From WVZL01 sp041862375 (GTDB lineage: Bacteria > Acidobacteriota > Aminicenantia > Aminicenantales > Aminicenantaceae), in the NCBI GenBank assembly GCA_041862375.1, contig JBGVTE010000045.1, forward strand, positions 1-43,152: a stretch of 43,152 nt of DNA, read 5' to 3'. The notes under the pieces were generated by a model, which was not told where the DNA came from, did not search any database, and saw nothing but the letters and a program-made list of their open reading frames with translations. Positions 33,958-41,416 of the stretch are shown here, in pieces. The position numbers were made by a program, and so were the translations under genes. Position 1 is the stretch's first letter. Each line of letters opens with the position of its first letter.

Positions 33958-34425
33958 TTATTTTACGTATTGTTTTCCTCTCTGGAGTGCGAGTGCTCGG
34001 TAAATCTGCTCTAACATAATAATTCGGCTTAGTTCATGAGAAAAAGTCATCCTCGAAAAAGAGAGCAGGAAATCTGCTTTCTTTAAGATTCTTTCAGACA
34101 GCCCTAGAAATCCTCCAACTACAAAAGTAATGCCCCGAACTGGACTTGAGGCGATATCCTTTAGGAAGCGAGAAAACTCAAAGGAACTCATCTCTTTACC
34201 TCCATCGAATAAACAGATAATGTAATCATCTTTTAAGTGCTTTTCAAGAGATTTGGCCTCAATTTCTTTGATTCTATCAGCAAACTTTTCATTTATTCCT
34301 CTAGCTTCTTTTGTTTGTATAATTTCGCAATATTCCATATGATTAATTCTCTCTAAATAAAATTCCTGTAACTTTCTTATCTCTGTATCTTTCGTTTTTC
34401 CTGGCCATAAGATCTTAAGTTTCAT
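33958..34425 (-). CDS. rlmH: 23S rRNA (pseudouridine1915-N3)-methyltransferase
   Basis: 155 aa, the normal SPOUT-family length. KLKILWPGKTKDTEI start, DDYIICLFDGGKEMSSFEFS, the SAM-binding knot ITFVVGGFLGLSERI, and the C-terminal FSRMTFSHELSRIIMLEQIYRA signature. It methylates pseudouridine 1915 in helix 69 of 23S rRNA on assembled ribosomes. Separated from rsfS by 186 AT-rich bases in which I see no clear promoter. Confidence 0.95.
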   Translation of the reverse strand: MKLKILWPGKTKDTEIRKLQEFYLERINHMEYCEIIQTKEARGINEKFADRIKEIEAKSLEKHLKDDYIICLFDGGKEMSSFEFSRFLKDIASSPVRGITFVVGGFLGLSERILKKADFLLSFSRMTFSHELSRIIMLEQIYRALALQRGKQYVK

Positions 34426-34611
34426 TAGAAAAGCCGAGAAAATTCTTCCTGAAAGACCTACGTTATTAAAAAATTTGTCAATAAAAAATAATGATTAAGA
34501 GGCAAAATGTCAACATTTTTTCTCTTTTTTTTTAAAATTTTTTTACTTTACAGGAATCGGGAGTAACGGTCTTTTAAAATTTAAGGAAGCTGAAAAGTAA
34601 ACTAAAAGGAT

Positions 34612-34983
34612 TCAGTACGAGAATTTAGGAGCATCACCCCATAATTTTTCTAGAGCATAGTAATCCCTTGCCCTCCTGGAAAAGACATGGACAATAAAAC
34701 TCCCATAATCCATCAATATCCACTCACCATTTTCCTTTCCTTCTACACCCAGAGGACGAATATTTTTCTTCTTTAACTCCTGCTCTATGTTTTCGTAAAT
34801 GGCTGTATTCTGCCGGGTGGAATTTCCATGCATTGTGATAAAAAAATCCGTAAAAGAAGCAATCCCTCTTAAATCAAGAACAAGAAGATTTTCACCTTTT
34901 TTAGCCTGACTAGCCTTAATTGAAAGCTTTACGCCCAGGGGAAGGCTCCTTCTATCGATTTTTTTTGGCGTGTTTTTGTCCAT
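34612..34983 (-). CDS. rsfS: Ribosomal silencing factor
   Basis: 123 aa, typical for RsfS (DUF143). LLVLDLRGIASFTDFFITMHG is the family's LDxRxxxxxxDYFVI-type block, then STRQNTAIYENIEQEL, GEWILMDYGSFIVHVFS (usual GxWVLxDxGDVVVHxF) and YYALEKLWGDAP. It binds L14 on the 50S subunit and blocks subunit joining when nutrients are low. The start is one base downstream of the nadD stop, as in many bacteria where nadD and rsfS are a conserved pair. Confidence 0.95.
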   Translation of the reverse strand: MDKNTPKKIDRRSLPLGVKLSIKASQAKKGENLLVLDLRGIASFTDFFITMHGNSTRQNTAIYENIEQELKKKNIRPLGVEGKENGEWILMDYGSFIVHVFSRRARDYYALEKLWGDAPKFSY

Positions 34984-34984
34984 T

Positions 34985-35644
34985 TTAATTTTGATAAAGT
35001 TTATTTTTTTTTATGTAAGCCTCAACAGCTGCTGTAACCATTCTCTTAACTGAATCCCCTCTCTGTATTCTTCTCCTAATTTCAGTCGAAGCAATGTTTA
35101 ATGCCTGGATAGGAAAGAGAAATATATTAAAAGAAGCAAAAATTCCTTCATCTATCTCTCCTCTCTCAGACAGCTCATGCATTCTTTCTCTGTATCTGCC
35201 GTTTAAAACTTCTTTCACATCCTTTAAATGATACCCTGGACGGTTTACAATGATAAAGAAGCACTTGGCAAGAAGTTTTTCATGCTCTCTCCACGTCTCA
35301 ATTTCTAAAAAAGAATCTACTCCAAGGAGGAAAAAAATTAAGGCCTCCGGAAAAATCTTCTCTACTTTGGACAAAGTTATAATTGAGTAGGACTTTCCCT
35401 TAGCCTCAATCTCAATCGATGAAGGAATGAACAGAGGATAAGAAGCACAAGCAATATCCACCATTTTAAGGCGATGTAAAGGAGAGGCGATCTCCACTGT
35501 TTCTTTATGAGGTGGAATATAGGAGGGGATAAAAAGAATCTTATCCAAAAGAAATCTTTTCTGCACGATCTCAGCTGCTTTTAGATGGCCCAGATGAATA
35601 GGATTAAAAGTTCCCCCGAAAAGACCTATTCGTTCCTTTTTCAT
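34985..35644 (-). CDS. nadD: Nicotinate-nucleotide adenylyltransferase
   Basis: 219 aa. IGLFGGTFNPIHLGHLKAAE carries the nucleotidyltransferase GxFxPxHxGH motif (His17, His20). ILFIPSYIPPHK, the FLLGVDSFLEIETW block and the C-terminal IASTEIRRRIQRG (ISSTxIR-type) are all present. It adenylates nicotinate mononucleotide to deamido-NAD, the substrate of the NadE encoded at 30644-31456. The ATG lies three bases after the obg stop. Confidence 0.95.
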   Translation of the reverse strand: MKKERIGLFGGTFNPIHLGHLKAAEIVQKRFLLDKILFIPSYIPPHKETVEIASPLHRLKMVDIACASYPLFIPSSIEIEAKGKSYSIITLSKVEKIFPEALIFFLLGVDSFLEIETWREHEKLLAKCFFIIVNRPGYHLKDVKEVLNGRYRERMHELSERGEIDEGIFASFNIFLFPIQALNIASTEIRRRIQRGDSVKRMVTAAVEAYIKKNKLYQN

Positions 35645-35647
35645 AAA

Positions 35648-36664
35648 CTACTGTGCATTCTCCTCCTCAGTATTAAGTATCTTTGCCATAGCAAAAACAA
35701 GCTCTTTCAGTCCTTTTTCTTCTTTAGCAGAAATGGCATAAAAAGGAAGGGACTTATTTGCAGCTAAAACTCTTACGTTTTCCAGCTTGCTTCTCTCATT
35801 CCCAATAAGGTCAATCTTATTGGCAACTAAAATCTGCGGCCTTCTAATCAACTGCGGGTTGAAAGCTTTCATTTCTCTCACAACGGTCTGATAATCCTGA
35901 TTTGGTTCCCTTCCTGAATAGGGAGATACATCAATGAGGTGGACTAAAATCTTCGTCCTCTCTATATGCTTTAAAAAATCAATGCCTAGACCATGACCAC
36001 GATGTGCTCCTTCAATCAATCCTGGAATATCTGCAACGACAAAACTTCTGAATTCATCAATATCCACTACTCCTAAGTGGGGTACGAGAGTCGTGAAAGG
36101 ATAATCAGCAATAACAGGCTTAGCCGCTGAAATTTTTGAAATAAGGGTAGATTTTCCTACATTGGGAAAGCCAATTAATCCTACATCTGCAATGAGCTTT
36201 AGCTCGAGGACTAGCTCCTTCTCTTCTCCTGGTTGACCTTTCTCCCACTCTCTCGGTGCTTGATGTGTTGAGGAAACAAAAGATGCGTTTCCTCTTCCTC
36301 CTTTCCCTCCTCTGGACGCAAGAAACTTCTCTTCTGGCTGAAGAAAATCAAACAAAATGTCTTTCTTGTTCTTCTCCCTGACAACAGTTCCTACAGCAAC
36401 ACGAAGGATTAAATCTTCTCCCTTTTTACCTTGACGATTTCCTCCCTGGCCGTGAGCACCACTAGCAGCTTTATTTATGGGATGAAACCTGAAATAGGAG
36501 AGAGAAGTAAGATTCTCCTCTGATACTAAGTGGATATTCCCCCCGTCGCCTCCGCGACCGCCATCAGGTCCGCCTCGAGGAACTCCCTTTTCCCTCCGAA
36601 AACTGACGCAACCATTTCCTCCCTTTCCTGCCCGGAGGGTAACTTTAACTTGATCAACAAACAT
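35648..36664 (-). CDS. obgE: Obg-family ribosome-associated GTPase
   Basis: 338 aa. The glycine-rich Obg domain (KVTLRAGKGGNGCVSFRRE, GGPDGGRGGDGG) covers about 1-157. The G domain follows: G1 GFPNVGKST, G3 DIPGLIEGAHRGHGLG, G4 NKID, G5 SAK. No long C-terminal extension (OCT domain) is present. It is essential in most bacteria for 50S maturation and stress control. It lies between nadD and rpmA, the classic rplU-rpmA-obg order. Confidence 0.96.
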   Translation of the reverse strand: MFVDQVKVTLRAGKGGNGCVSFRREKGVPRGGPDGGRGGDGGNIHLVSEENLTSLSYFRFHPINKAASGAHGQGGNRQGKKGEDLILRVAVGTVVREKNKKDILFDFLQPEEKFLASRGGKGGRGNASFVSSTHQAPREWEKGQPGEEKELVLELKLIADVGLIGFPNVGKSTLISKISAAKPVIADYPFTTLVPHLGVVDIDEFRSFVVADIPGLIEGAHRGHGLGIDFLKHIERTKILVHLIDVSPYSGREPNQDYQTVVREMKAFNPQLIRRPQILVANKIDLIGNERSKLENVRVLAANKSLPFYAISAKEEKGLKELVFAMAKILNTEEENAQ

Positions 36665-36685
36665 ATTTAGCGGAGTTTGGACCTC

Positions 36686-36940
36686 CTAGGAGGATATGAC
36701 AGAAACATACTTAGTTCTTTTTCCCTTGGTTTCAAAGCGAACAACACCAGAGATTCGAGCATATAGAGTGTCGTCCTTGCCCCTTCCAACATTGTTACCG
36801 GGTCTAAAAGGTGTCCCTCTTTGACGGACAATGATTGAGCCGGCATTAACATATTGCCCGCCAAAACGTTTAACTCCGAGTCTCTTTGACCGGCTATCTC
36901 TCCCGTTCCTGGCACTTCCACCTGATTTTTTATGTGCCAT
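36686..36940 (-). CDS. rpmA: 50S ribosomal protein L27
   Basis: 84 aa. MAHKKSGGSARNGRDSRSKR is the textbook L27 N-terminus that reaches the peptidyl transferase centre; it has no cleavable N-terminal extension as in Firmicutes. KRFGGQYVNAGSIIVRQRGT, then FRPGNNVGRGKDDTLYA and VVRFETK follow. The start is four bases after the rplU stop. Confidence 0.97.
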   Translation of the reverse strand: MAHKKSGGSARNGRDSRSKRLGVKRFGGQYVNAGSIIVRQRGTPFRPGNNVGRGKDDTLYARISGVVRFETKGKRTKYVSVISS

Positions 36941-36944
36941 CCTC

Positions 36945-37523
36945 TTACTCCTTTGTCTTTTTTGGCTTCCTGGTCTGAGCAGCAGTTTTAGTTACTGCTT
37001 TCTTCTTATCAGAGGCTTTAACCTTTGATTCTTTAGCTTTTATTGTCTTGGTCTTCCTTTTGACTTCAGCCTTTTTTTCAGATTTCCTCTGTTTCTCCTC
37101 TTTAATTGCTTTTGGCTTTACAGCTTTTTTAGGTGCTGCCTTTCTTACTGGTTCTTTCCTTTTAACCTTCTCTTCTGGTTTTTTCTTTTCTTTTTCAGGA
37201 GCAGGTTTCAGGCCAAAAACAATCTCCTCAACTCTTACCCGTGCAAGCTCCTGCCGATGCCCCCTTTTCTTCCTGTATTGCTTCCTTCTTTTCTTTTTAA
37301 AAACAATTACTTTCTTATCTTTAAAATTCTCAATTACCTCTCCCCTAACCAACGTCTTTTCAAGAAAGGGTGTTCCAATAAAAGTTTTCTCGTCATCATC
37401 AATGAGAAGAACCTGGTCAAACGTTACTTTTTGACCTTTATCGATTCCAAGTTTCTCAACCTCAAGAACATCTCCTTCTTGGACTTTGTACTGTTTTCCA
37501 CCTGTTTTTATGACAGCGAACAT
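36945..37523 (-). CDS. rplU: 50S ribosomal protein L21 with long lysine-rich C-terminal extension
   Basis: 192 aa against about 103 for ordinary L21. The core is normal: MFAVIKTGGKQYKVQEGDVL, IGTPFLEKTLVRGEVI, KKKRRKQYRKKRGHRQ and the L21 end VRVEEIVFG at about 102-110. A further 80-odd residues follow, made almost only of Lys, Ala, Pro, Glu, Arg, Thr and Val (such as KAAPKKAVKPKAIKEEKQRK). The tail is predicted disordered and strongly basic, like eukaryotic or histone H1-like tails, and could bind rRNA or other nucleic acid (inference). First gene of the rplU-rpmA-obg-nadD-rsfS block. Confidence 0.95.
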   Translation of the reverse strand: MFAVIKTGGKQYKVQEGDVLEVEKLGIDKGQKVTFDQVLLIDDDEKTFIGTPFLEKTLVRGEVIENFKDKKVIVFKKKRRKQYRKKRGHRQELARVRVEEIVFGLKPAPEKEKKKPEEKVKRKEPVRKAAPKKAVKPKAIKEEKQRKSEKKAEVKRKTKTIKAKESKVKASDKKKAVTKTAAQTRKPKKTKE

Positions 37524-37553
37524 CTTTTTTACCTCAAACTATATTGGTTTCTA

Positions 37554-37582
37554 AATTTAACATAAGGCTAAACTTATGTCAA
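37554..37582 (-). promoter_or_regulatory. Promoter for rplU
   Basis: On the minus strand there are two tandem TTGACA boxes (37588-37583 and 37582-37577). The inner one has a 17-base spacer to TAAATT (37559-37554), giving a transcript start near 37547 and a leader of about 25 bases. The two overlapping boxes could give two nearby starts. Confidence 0.55.
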
Positions 37583-37599
37583 TGTCAATTGAGCCCGTC

Positions 37600-37628
37600 T
37601 TGACAAAATATTATCTTTCTTCTAATTT
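37600..37628 (+). promoter_or_regulatory. Possible promoter for tRNA-Val
   Basis: Perfect TTGACA at 37600-37605 with a weak TAATTT -10 at 17 bases (37623-37628). It lies about 35 bases upstream of the tRNA and is divergent from the rplU promoter. Confidence 0.45.
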
Positions 37629-37662
37629 AATTAAAGCTCCGAGAGAAATTGTTCTAAAAAAT

Positions 37663-37737
37663 GGGCGGTTAGCTCAGCGGTAGAGTACCGGTCTTACAAA
37701 CCGGGGGTCACTGGTTCGAACCCAGTACCGCCCACCA
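37663..37737 (+). tRNA. tRNA-Val (anticodon TAC)
   Basis: 75 bases with encoded CCA. The acceptor arm GGGCGGT pairs with ACCGCCC. The D arm starts GCTCAGCGGTAGAG. The anticodon stem CCGGT/ACCGG encloses loop CTTACAA with anticodon TAC. The T arm is ACTGGTTCGAACCCAGT, with discriminator A. It reads GTA and probably other Val codons. It marks the edge of the sparse accessory stretch to the right. Confidence 0.97.
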
Positions 37738-38580
37738 GAGATTCTTCATACAGATAAGGGGAAAATAGGCTCTTCCGGTTAGTTTTCCTTTAAGCACGAT
37801 CAAGCCAAATTAAGCGAGTTTAAGCAAAATTTGTGACATATTTGTGACATGGGGATAAGTCTATGTTTATTCTAAGTCAGCTTACAGGCGAGAGTGGCAA
37901 TCTCGAATCTTTTAATCTGCCAGTAATCTAATTCAGTGTAATTCCCCAGCTATAAATATATTCCCTATTAAACGTTTATTAAACCAAGTCCACTAACCGT
38001 TATCTCTAAACGTTTATAAACGTTTTATACATATGTTATGTTCTTAAATGTTAAGCCTCCCTTCTCTGTCTCATTTATCCAATAACATAATAGACTACAG
38101 CAATCCGAGGACACCCATTGACCCCCATAAGCGAATCAACATGAGATAATCCCCTCTTCTGTATGCAATATTAAACAAAGCATATACTGCAAGCATCGTA
38201 TACATCACATAGATTAGGGTCAATTAAAGTTCTATTATTTTGAATTTGTGCAAAATTATGAGAGAGATTCAATAGATTAAGCTAAAAATTGACACATTTT
38301 GTTAAAATATAGAAAAATTCATGACAAAGATTGTCACTTTAACAATTAGAGCTTGACAAGTGATAATTTAGAGCCTAAGTTATTGTCACTCTTTAAAATA
38401 TGGGGTTGAGAAAAATAAATTGTTTTTATGCAAAAAGAAAGAATTCTTTTTCTTAACAATTACAATAGTAATTTATGAGAGGAAGATTCATGCCTAAAAG
38501 GGAGGTGGTGCTCATTGATTTAGCTAACATATAAAAAACTTCTTATCAATTCTATCAAAAAGAAATGAAAGGAGGTTACT
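37738..38580. other. Gene-free, repeat-bearing region behind tRNA-Val
   Basis: About 840 bases without a credible gene. It holds tandem TTTGTGACAT-type units near 37830-37850, two AAACGTTTAT motifs (37967-37980 and the palindrome at 38008-38025), two ATTGTCAC copies near 38331 and 38381, and a perfect TTGACA at 38353-38358 with no good -10. An imperfect palindrome around GAATTC lies at about 38431-38453. The layout (tRNA, then repeats, then orphan genes) resembles the flank of an integrated element, but no integrase is present in the window. Confidence 0.5.
38008..38025. repeat. AAACGTTTATAAACGTTT palindrome with a second half-copy at 37967
   Basis: An 18-base perfect palindrome built from two AAACGTTT units around TA, plus a partial copy (TAAACGTTTATTAA) 40 bases upstream. 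It may be a protein-binding site such as an operator or iteron-like element; no function assigned. Confidence 0.55.
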
Positions 38581-39720
38581 GTGTATAAAAAAATTTTTGT
38601 ATGTGTACTGCTGTCAGCATCATTGGCTATAGCAACACCATCAGCTACGCAATTGACTAAGATCGAGTTTTCTGGTGGTTGTTTAACGACCAGCAATTTA
38701 AACGCCTGGTCCGGTGTCAATGGTGTTACCTATTCCACTTCATTTAATGTGGACACTGCCGGAGTTGGAAATGTTGGGCTCAGGATGTATGTATATGGCC
38801 TTGATATGAGTACGATTAACTACGAAGGGGACTGGGGTTGGCCACCTGACCCTGGAGACCTCGGTGCTATCGTCGCTGCTGGTGTTGCAGGAGATCCAAC
38901 AATACGCTTTGACATGGCCAATGGTTGCTGGAATCAACTTCATAGCTCGCCAGGATCTAATGCTGGATCATGGGATGGATTTCGGCCAGTTGATCATGAC
39001 AATGGCTACAGAAAGTGGTTCAGACAGGTGTGGTCATCCGATATGTTGGGCAATAAGATCCATCCAGATGGGCCAAGTCATATGTATAATGTAGAAAGTT
39101 ATGTAGTACCAAATGCAAACCATCCGTCTGGTGGTACAGGCAATCCTTCAAATTACTGCACCTTTGATCTAAAAATAGAAATAACACCACTCGATACTAC
39201 TTCTGGCTCCAAGCAGTATAAAATGGAGACTTGGTCGAGAATGAATCGAGCTGCCTCCAACGACGAAGGCTGTAACTGGAAATGGAATACTGCAATAGAA
39301 CCCGTGCCCCCACAGAAGGCGAACCCCGAGAATGCATGGGCAGGTGGATGGCCTCCTGGGTCCTATCGTGAACTCACTCATAATGACTTTGCTACAGTGT
39401 TCCCATTCGTGAATATTGCGAACTGGGGAACACAGCAGACGCAATACCATACAATATGCTGGGATAGTCTTGTGGTCGAGGGAATCCTTGGCCCGATTAT
39501 TATTGCAGGTTGTAATACAGGTGTCACTGATAAAGTACTCGAAGATGGCACTACAATTTCTGGACGTATTGCAGAATGTGCTGATGATGCCAAAAACCAT
39601 GGACAATTTGTAAACTGTGTCTCCCACCTTACCAATGAGCTGAAAAAAGCTGGAATTATTACTGGTAAGGAAAAAGGTGCGATCAATAGTTGTGCAGCCC
39701 AGGCTAGCATTCCTTATTAA
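38581..39720 (+). CDS. Secreted protein of unknown function with cysteine-bearing C-terminal module
   Basis: 379 aa, GTG start with GAAAGGAGGT upstream. A signal peptide (KKIFVCVLLSASLAIATPSA) leads into a beta-rich, Trp/Gly/Asn-rich body with no known catalytic motif that I can name (YEGDWGWPPDPGD, NGCWNQLHSSPGSNAGSWDG, VESYVVPNANHPSG). The last about 65 residues form a separate helical module with paired cysteines (IAECADDAKNHGQFVNCVSH, then LTNELKKAGIITGKEKGAI and SCAAQ). The body may be a lectin/jelly-roll-like fold, but this is only an impression. It stands alone, without operon partners, in the accessory stretch. Confidence 0.8.
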   Translation: MYKKIFVCVLLSASLAIATPSATQLTKIEFSGGCLTTSNLNAWSGVNGVTYSTSFNVDTAGVGNVGLRMYVYGLDMSTINYEGDWGWPPDPGDLGAIVAAGVAGDPTIRFDMANGCWNQLHSSPGSNAGSWDGFRPVDHDNGYRKWFRQVWSSDMLGNKIHPDGPSHMYNVESYVVPNANHPSGGTGNPSNYCTFDLKIEITPLDTTSGSKQYKMETWSRMNRAASNDEGCNWKWNTAIEPVPPQKANPENAWAGGWPPGSYRELTHNDFATVFPFVNIANWGTQQTQYHTICWDSLVVEGILGPIIIAGCNTGVTDKVLEDGTTISGRIAECADDAKNHGQFVNCVSHLTNELKKAGIITGKEKGAINSCAAQASIPY

Positions 39721-39917
39721 TTAAACATGATACTTTAGGTAGCTCAGAAGTAATGTCACCTCTCACTAAATAGTAAACATCGGGCACAAAAGAAAGTAAT
39801 ATTGTAATTCTATAGAATAATTAAGGAGCGGCGACAGAAGTACTCCTGTTTAATACATATAAAATAGGGAAAGGAATGGATAAGTCTAATTATTAATTTA
39901 ATCCTTAGAAGAAAATA

Positions 39918-40124
39918 GTGGCGTACAGAGTGAGTGAGCTTGAAGAGTTTGTTATTAATAAAATCCTCGAGGAAATGGAAAAAAAGGGATTGAGCAAAAG
40001 ATGGGTTGGAAAGAAGATTGGGAAGAGTCATGGTTGGGTGACATACAAGCTTAAAAAGAAAAGAAGGCTGACTTTGAAAGATATAGAGGATTTCAGCAGA
40101 GTATTAGAAATTAATCTGACGTAG
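39918..40124 (+). CDS. XRE-type helix-turn-helix regulator, possibly cut short by an in-frame TAG
   Basis: 68 aa, GTG start; no ATG is available. The helix-turn-helix is visible as EKKGLSKRWVGKKIGKSHGW, then VTYKLKKKRRLTLKDIEDFSRVLEINLT. It ends at TAG (40122-40124). The same frame then continues for 31 codons, LFPMPKGSIDHVLKMSVENF and on, to a TAG at 40218-40220. XRE proteins commonly read LxELF at this point, so the TAG probably replaces a Glu or Gln codon and the original product was about 99 aa. No ribosome site is clear. The intact helix-turn-helix might still bind DNA. Confidence 0.6.
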   Translation: MAYRVSELEEFVINKILEEMEKKGLSKRWVGKKIGKSHGWVTYKLKKKRRLTLKDIEDFSRVLEINLT

Positions 40125-40220
40125 TTATTTCCAATGCCAAAAGGTAGCATTGATCATGTTTTGAAAATGTCAGTTGAGAACTTTTTATGTAAGGTAAGCA
40201 AAGAGGAAGGGGGAAAATAG

Positions 40221-40512
40221 AACAAAGCTGAGTGTTACTTCACTAGCTTCGATTCCAGAAATTTATATATACATTTTATGAAGACACCTGAGCGAATTAA
40301 CGGCTAAAAGAGATAAAGAGAGAGGGATTCTTAATAAGATGGAAGGACACTGACCCTGGTATTGATGAAGTTGAGGATGCGAAGAAGAGGCTGGCGGGGT
40401 TAAAGTAAATGCACTAAGTCCTGGCTTCCCGAAATGAGGGCTTTGGATTGACAATTGGCTATAAAACAGGAATAAAATTTAATATTAAAAGTGCTTTCTA
40501 AGGAAGGGATTG
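40221..40512. other. Decayed stretch before the 168-aa gene
   Basis: Contains the kinase scrap at 40316-40408 and the first copy (40283-40305) of a 23-base repeat beginning GACACCTGAGCGAAT; the second copy is at 41081-41103. Nothing else recognised. Confidence 0.5.
40316..40408 (+). pseudogene. C-terminal scrap of a TPR-type protein kinase
   Basis: A short frame ending IRWKDTDPGIDEVEDAKKRL and AGLK then stop. It matches the way zinc-ribbon/TPR kinases end. The intact kinase in this window ends FVELWKDADSNLPELTDAKEQF, then AVLNKVN, with the same W-K-D-x-D pattern and spacing. No upstream frame of useful length remains. Confidence 0.6.
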
Positions 40513-41016
40513 ATGAAAAAATTCATCGCTTTGTTTCTTGTTTTTTCTTTATTAGCACTTTCTGCAAATCTGTATGCTAAAGAGAAGCGAGGGGCTAAGC
40601 TCATAATCATAAAAACAGACGGACAACAGATAAAAGGCGAACTCATTGCAGTTAAGGAAAACTCACTGTTATTGCTAGACTCTGAATCGGGGGCTGATGT
40701 AACCGTTAATATTAATGAAATCTACTTTATTAGAATTGTGAAGAAGAAAAAAGCGTGGAAATATAGCTTAGTAGCAGGAGGAGGTGTAGGATTGATTGAA
40801 GTTATAGCTAGTATTGGAGAAGTGCATGGTTTTTTTTCTACTTTCATAGATCCCTTCATAGAATCCTTCATATTTATTGGGCTTCCTGTAGCAGGAATTG
40901 TAGCAATAATTGAAGGAAGAGATAAAACAATCCGAATTAAAGGAAGGCCAGACACAGACGTCAAAGAGGCTTTAGAGGAATTACGTAAGAAAGCCAGAAT
41001 TCCTAACTATCAGTGA
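40513..41016 (+). CDS. Small exported/membrane protein with Sm-like N-terminal domain, function unknown
   Basis: 167 aa from the ATG at 40513, with AAGGAAGGG upstream. A signal peptide (MKKFIALFLVFSLLALSA) is followed by KLIIIKTDGQQIKGELIAVK and ENSLLLLDSESGADVTVNINEI, a small beta-barrel pattern often seen in exported proteins that respond to RNA-like or lipid ligands (weak). Two hydrophobic stretches (YSLVAGGGVGLIEVIASIG; FIFIGLPVAGIVAIIEG) probably form a hairpin in the membrane. The end (VKEALEELRKKARI) is helical. Function unknown. A GTG-started 38-codon frame overlaps its stop (41013-41129) and contains the second 23-base repeat. Confidence 0.7.
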   Translation: MKKFIALFLVFSLLALSANLYAKEKRGAKLIIIKTDGQQIKGELIAVKENSLLLLDSESGADVTVNINEIYFIRIVKKKKAWKYSLVAGGGVGLIEVIASIGEVHGFFSTFIDPFIESFIFIGLPVAGIVAIIEGRDKTIRIKGRPDTDVKEALEELRKKARIPNYQ

Positions 41017-41080
41017 TATATTCTGGATACAGCGAGGCAGTGGAAGCCAAATATCCTAAAGCCCTGACTCCCGCTTCTTT

Positions 41081-41103
41081 GACACCTGAGCGAATAAGCG
41101 GCT
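41081..41103 (+). repeat. Second copy of a 23-base direct repeat (first at 40283-40305)
   Basis: Both copies begin GACACCTGAGCGAAT and end CGGCT, with about two differences. They flank the 168-aa gene. In one frame each reads TPERI-S/N-G, so they may be relics of the same coding sequence rather than transposition footprints. Confidence 0.5.
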
Positions 41104-41199
41104 CAGTAAGATATGCAGTATTGATTTAGTCCTTCAATTTGACTCTCTTCTCATAAATTGATATCCTTTTGCCAAGCAAGCGAATAAGGATGATGGGTT

Positions 41200-41373
41200 A
41201 TGAAGTGCCCTAAATGCCATTTTGATAATCCCTCTGATTCCAAGTTCTGTAAAGAGTGTGGCACCCAGCTTCTCCCCAAAAAGGAAATCCCTGTCACAGA
41301 AACTATCCAAACACCCAAAGAAGAATTAACTAGGCCTCCCGTTGGTGAAAAAGACGTGTTGACCACAAAGTAA
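41200..41373 (+). pseudogene. Orphan zinc-ribbon ORF, truncated N-terminus of a zinc-ribbon kinase
   Basis: 57 codons from an ATG. It begins MKCPKCHFDNPSDSKFCKEC with Cys3, Cys6, Cys17 and Cys20, exactly the cysteine spacing and much of the sequence of the intact kinase start (MQCPKCHASNPDDSLYCAKC). A hydrophilic linker (IPVTETIQTPKEELTRPP) leads to a TAA at 41371, where relatives continue into the kinase domain. Most likely a broken kinase gene; it could still be expressed as a free zinc ribbon, since AAGGATGATGGG precedes the ATG. Confidence 0.6.
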
Positions 41374-41416
41374 CGCCTACTAGTAGAGACGAGTAAGGGA
41401 AGGAAAGATTCTCAAA

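Noticed and set aside
36667..36921. Second 84-codon open frame overlapping rpmA
   Set aside because: It is rpmA read in another frame; the true L27 frame at 36686-36940 is unmistakable.
37048..37434. Long plus-strand open frame opposite the L21 tail, rich in Phe/Ser/Leu
   Set aside because: Its composition is simply the antisense of the lysine-rich low-complexity tail.
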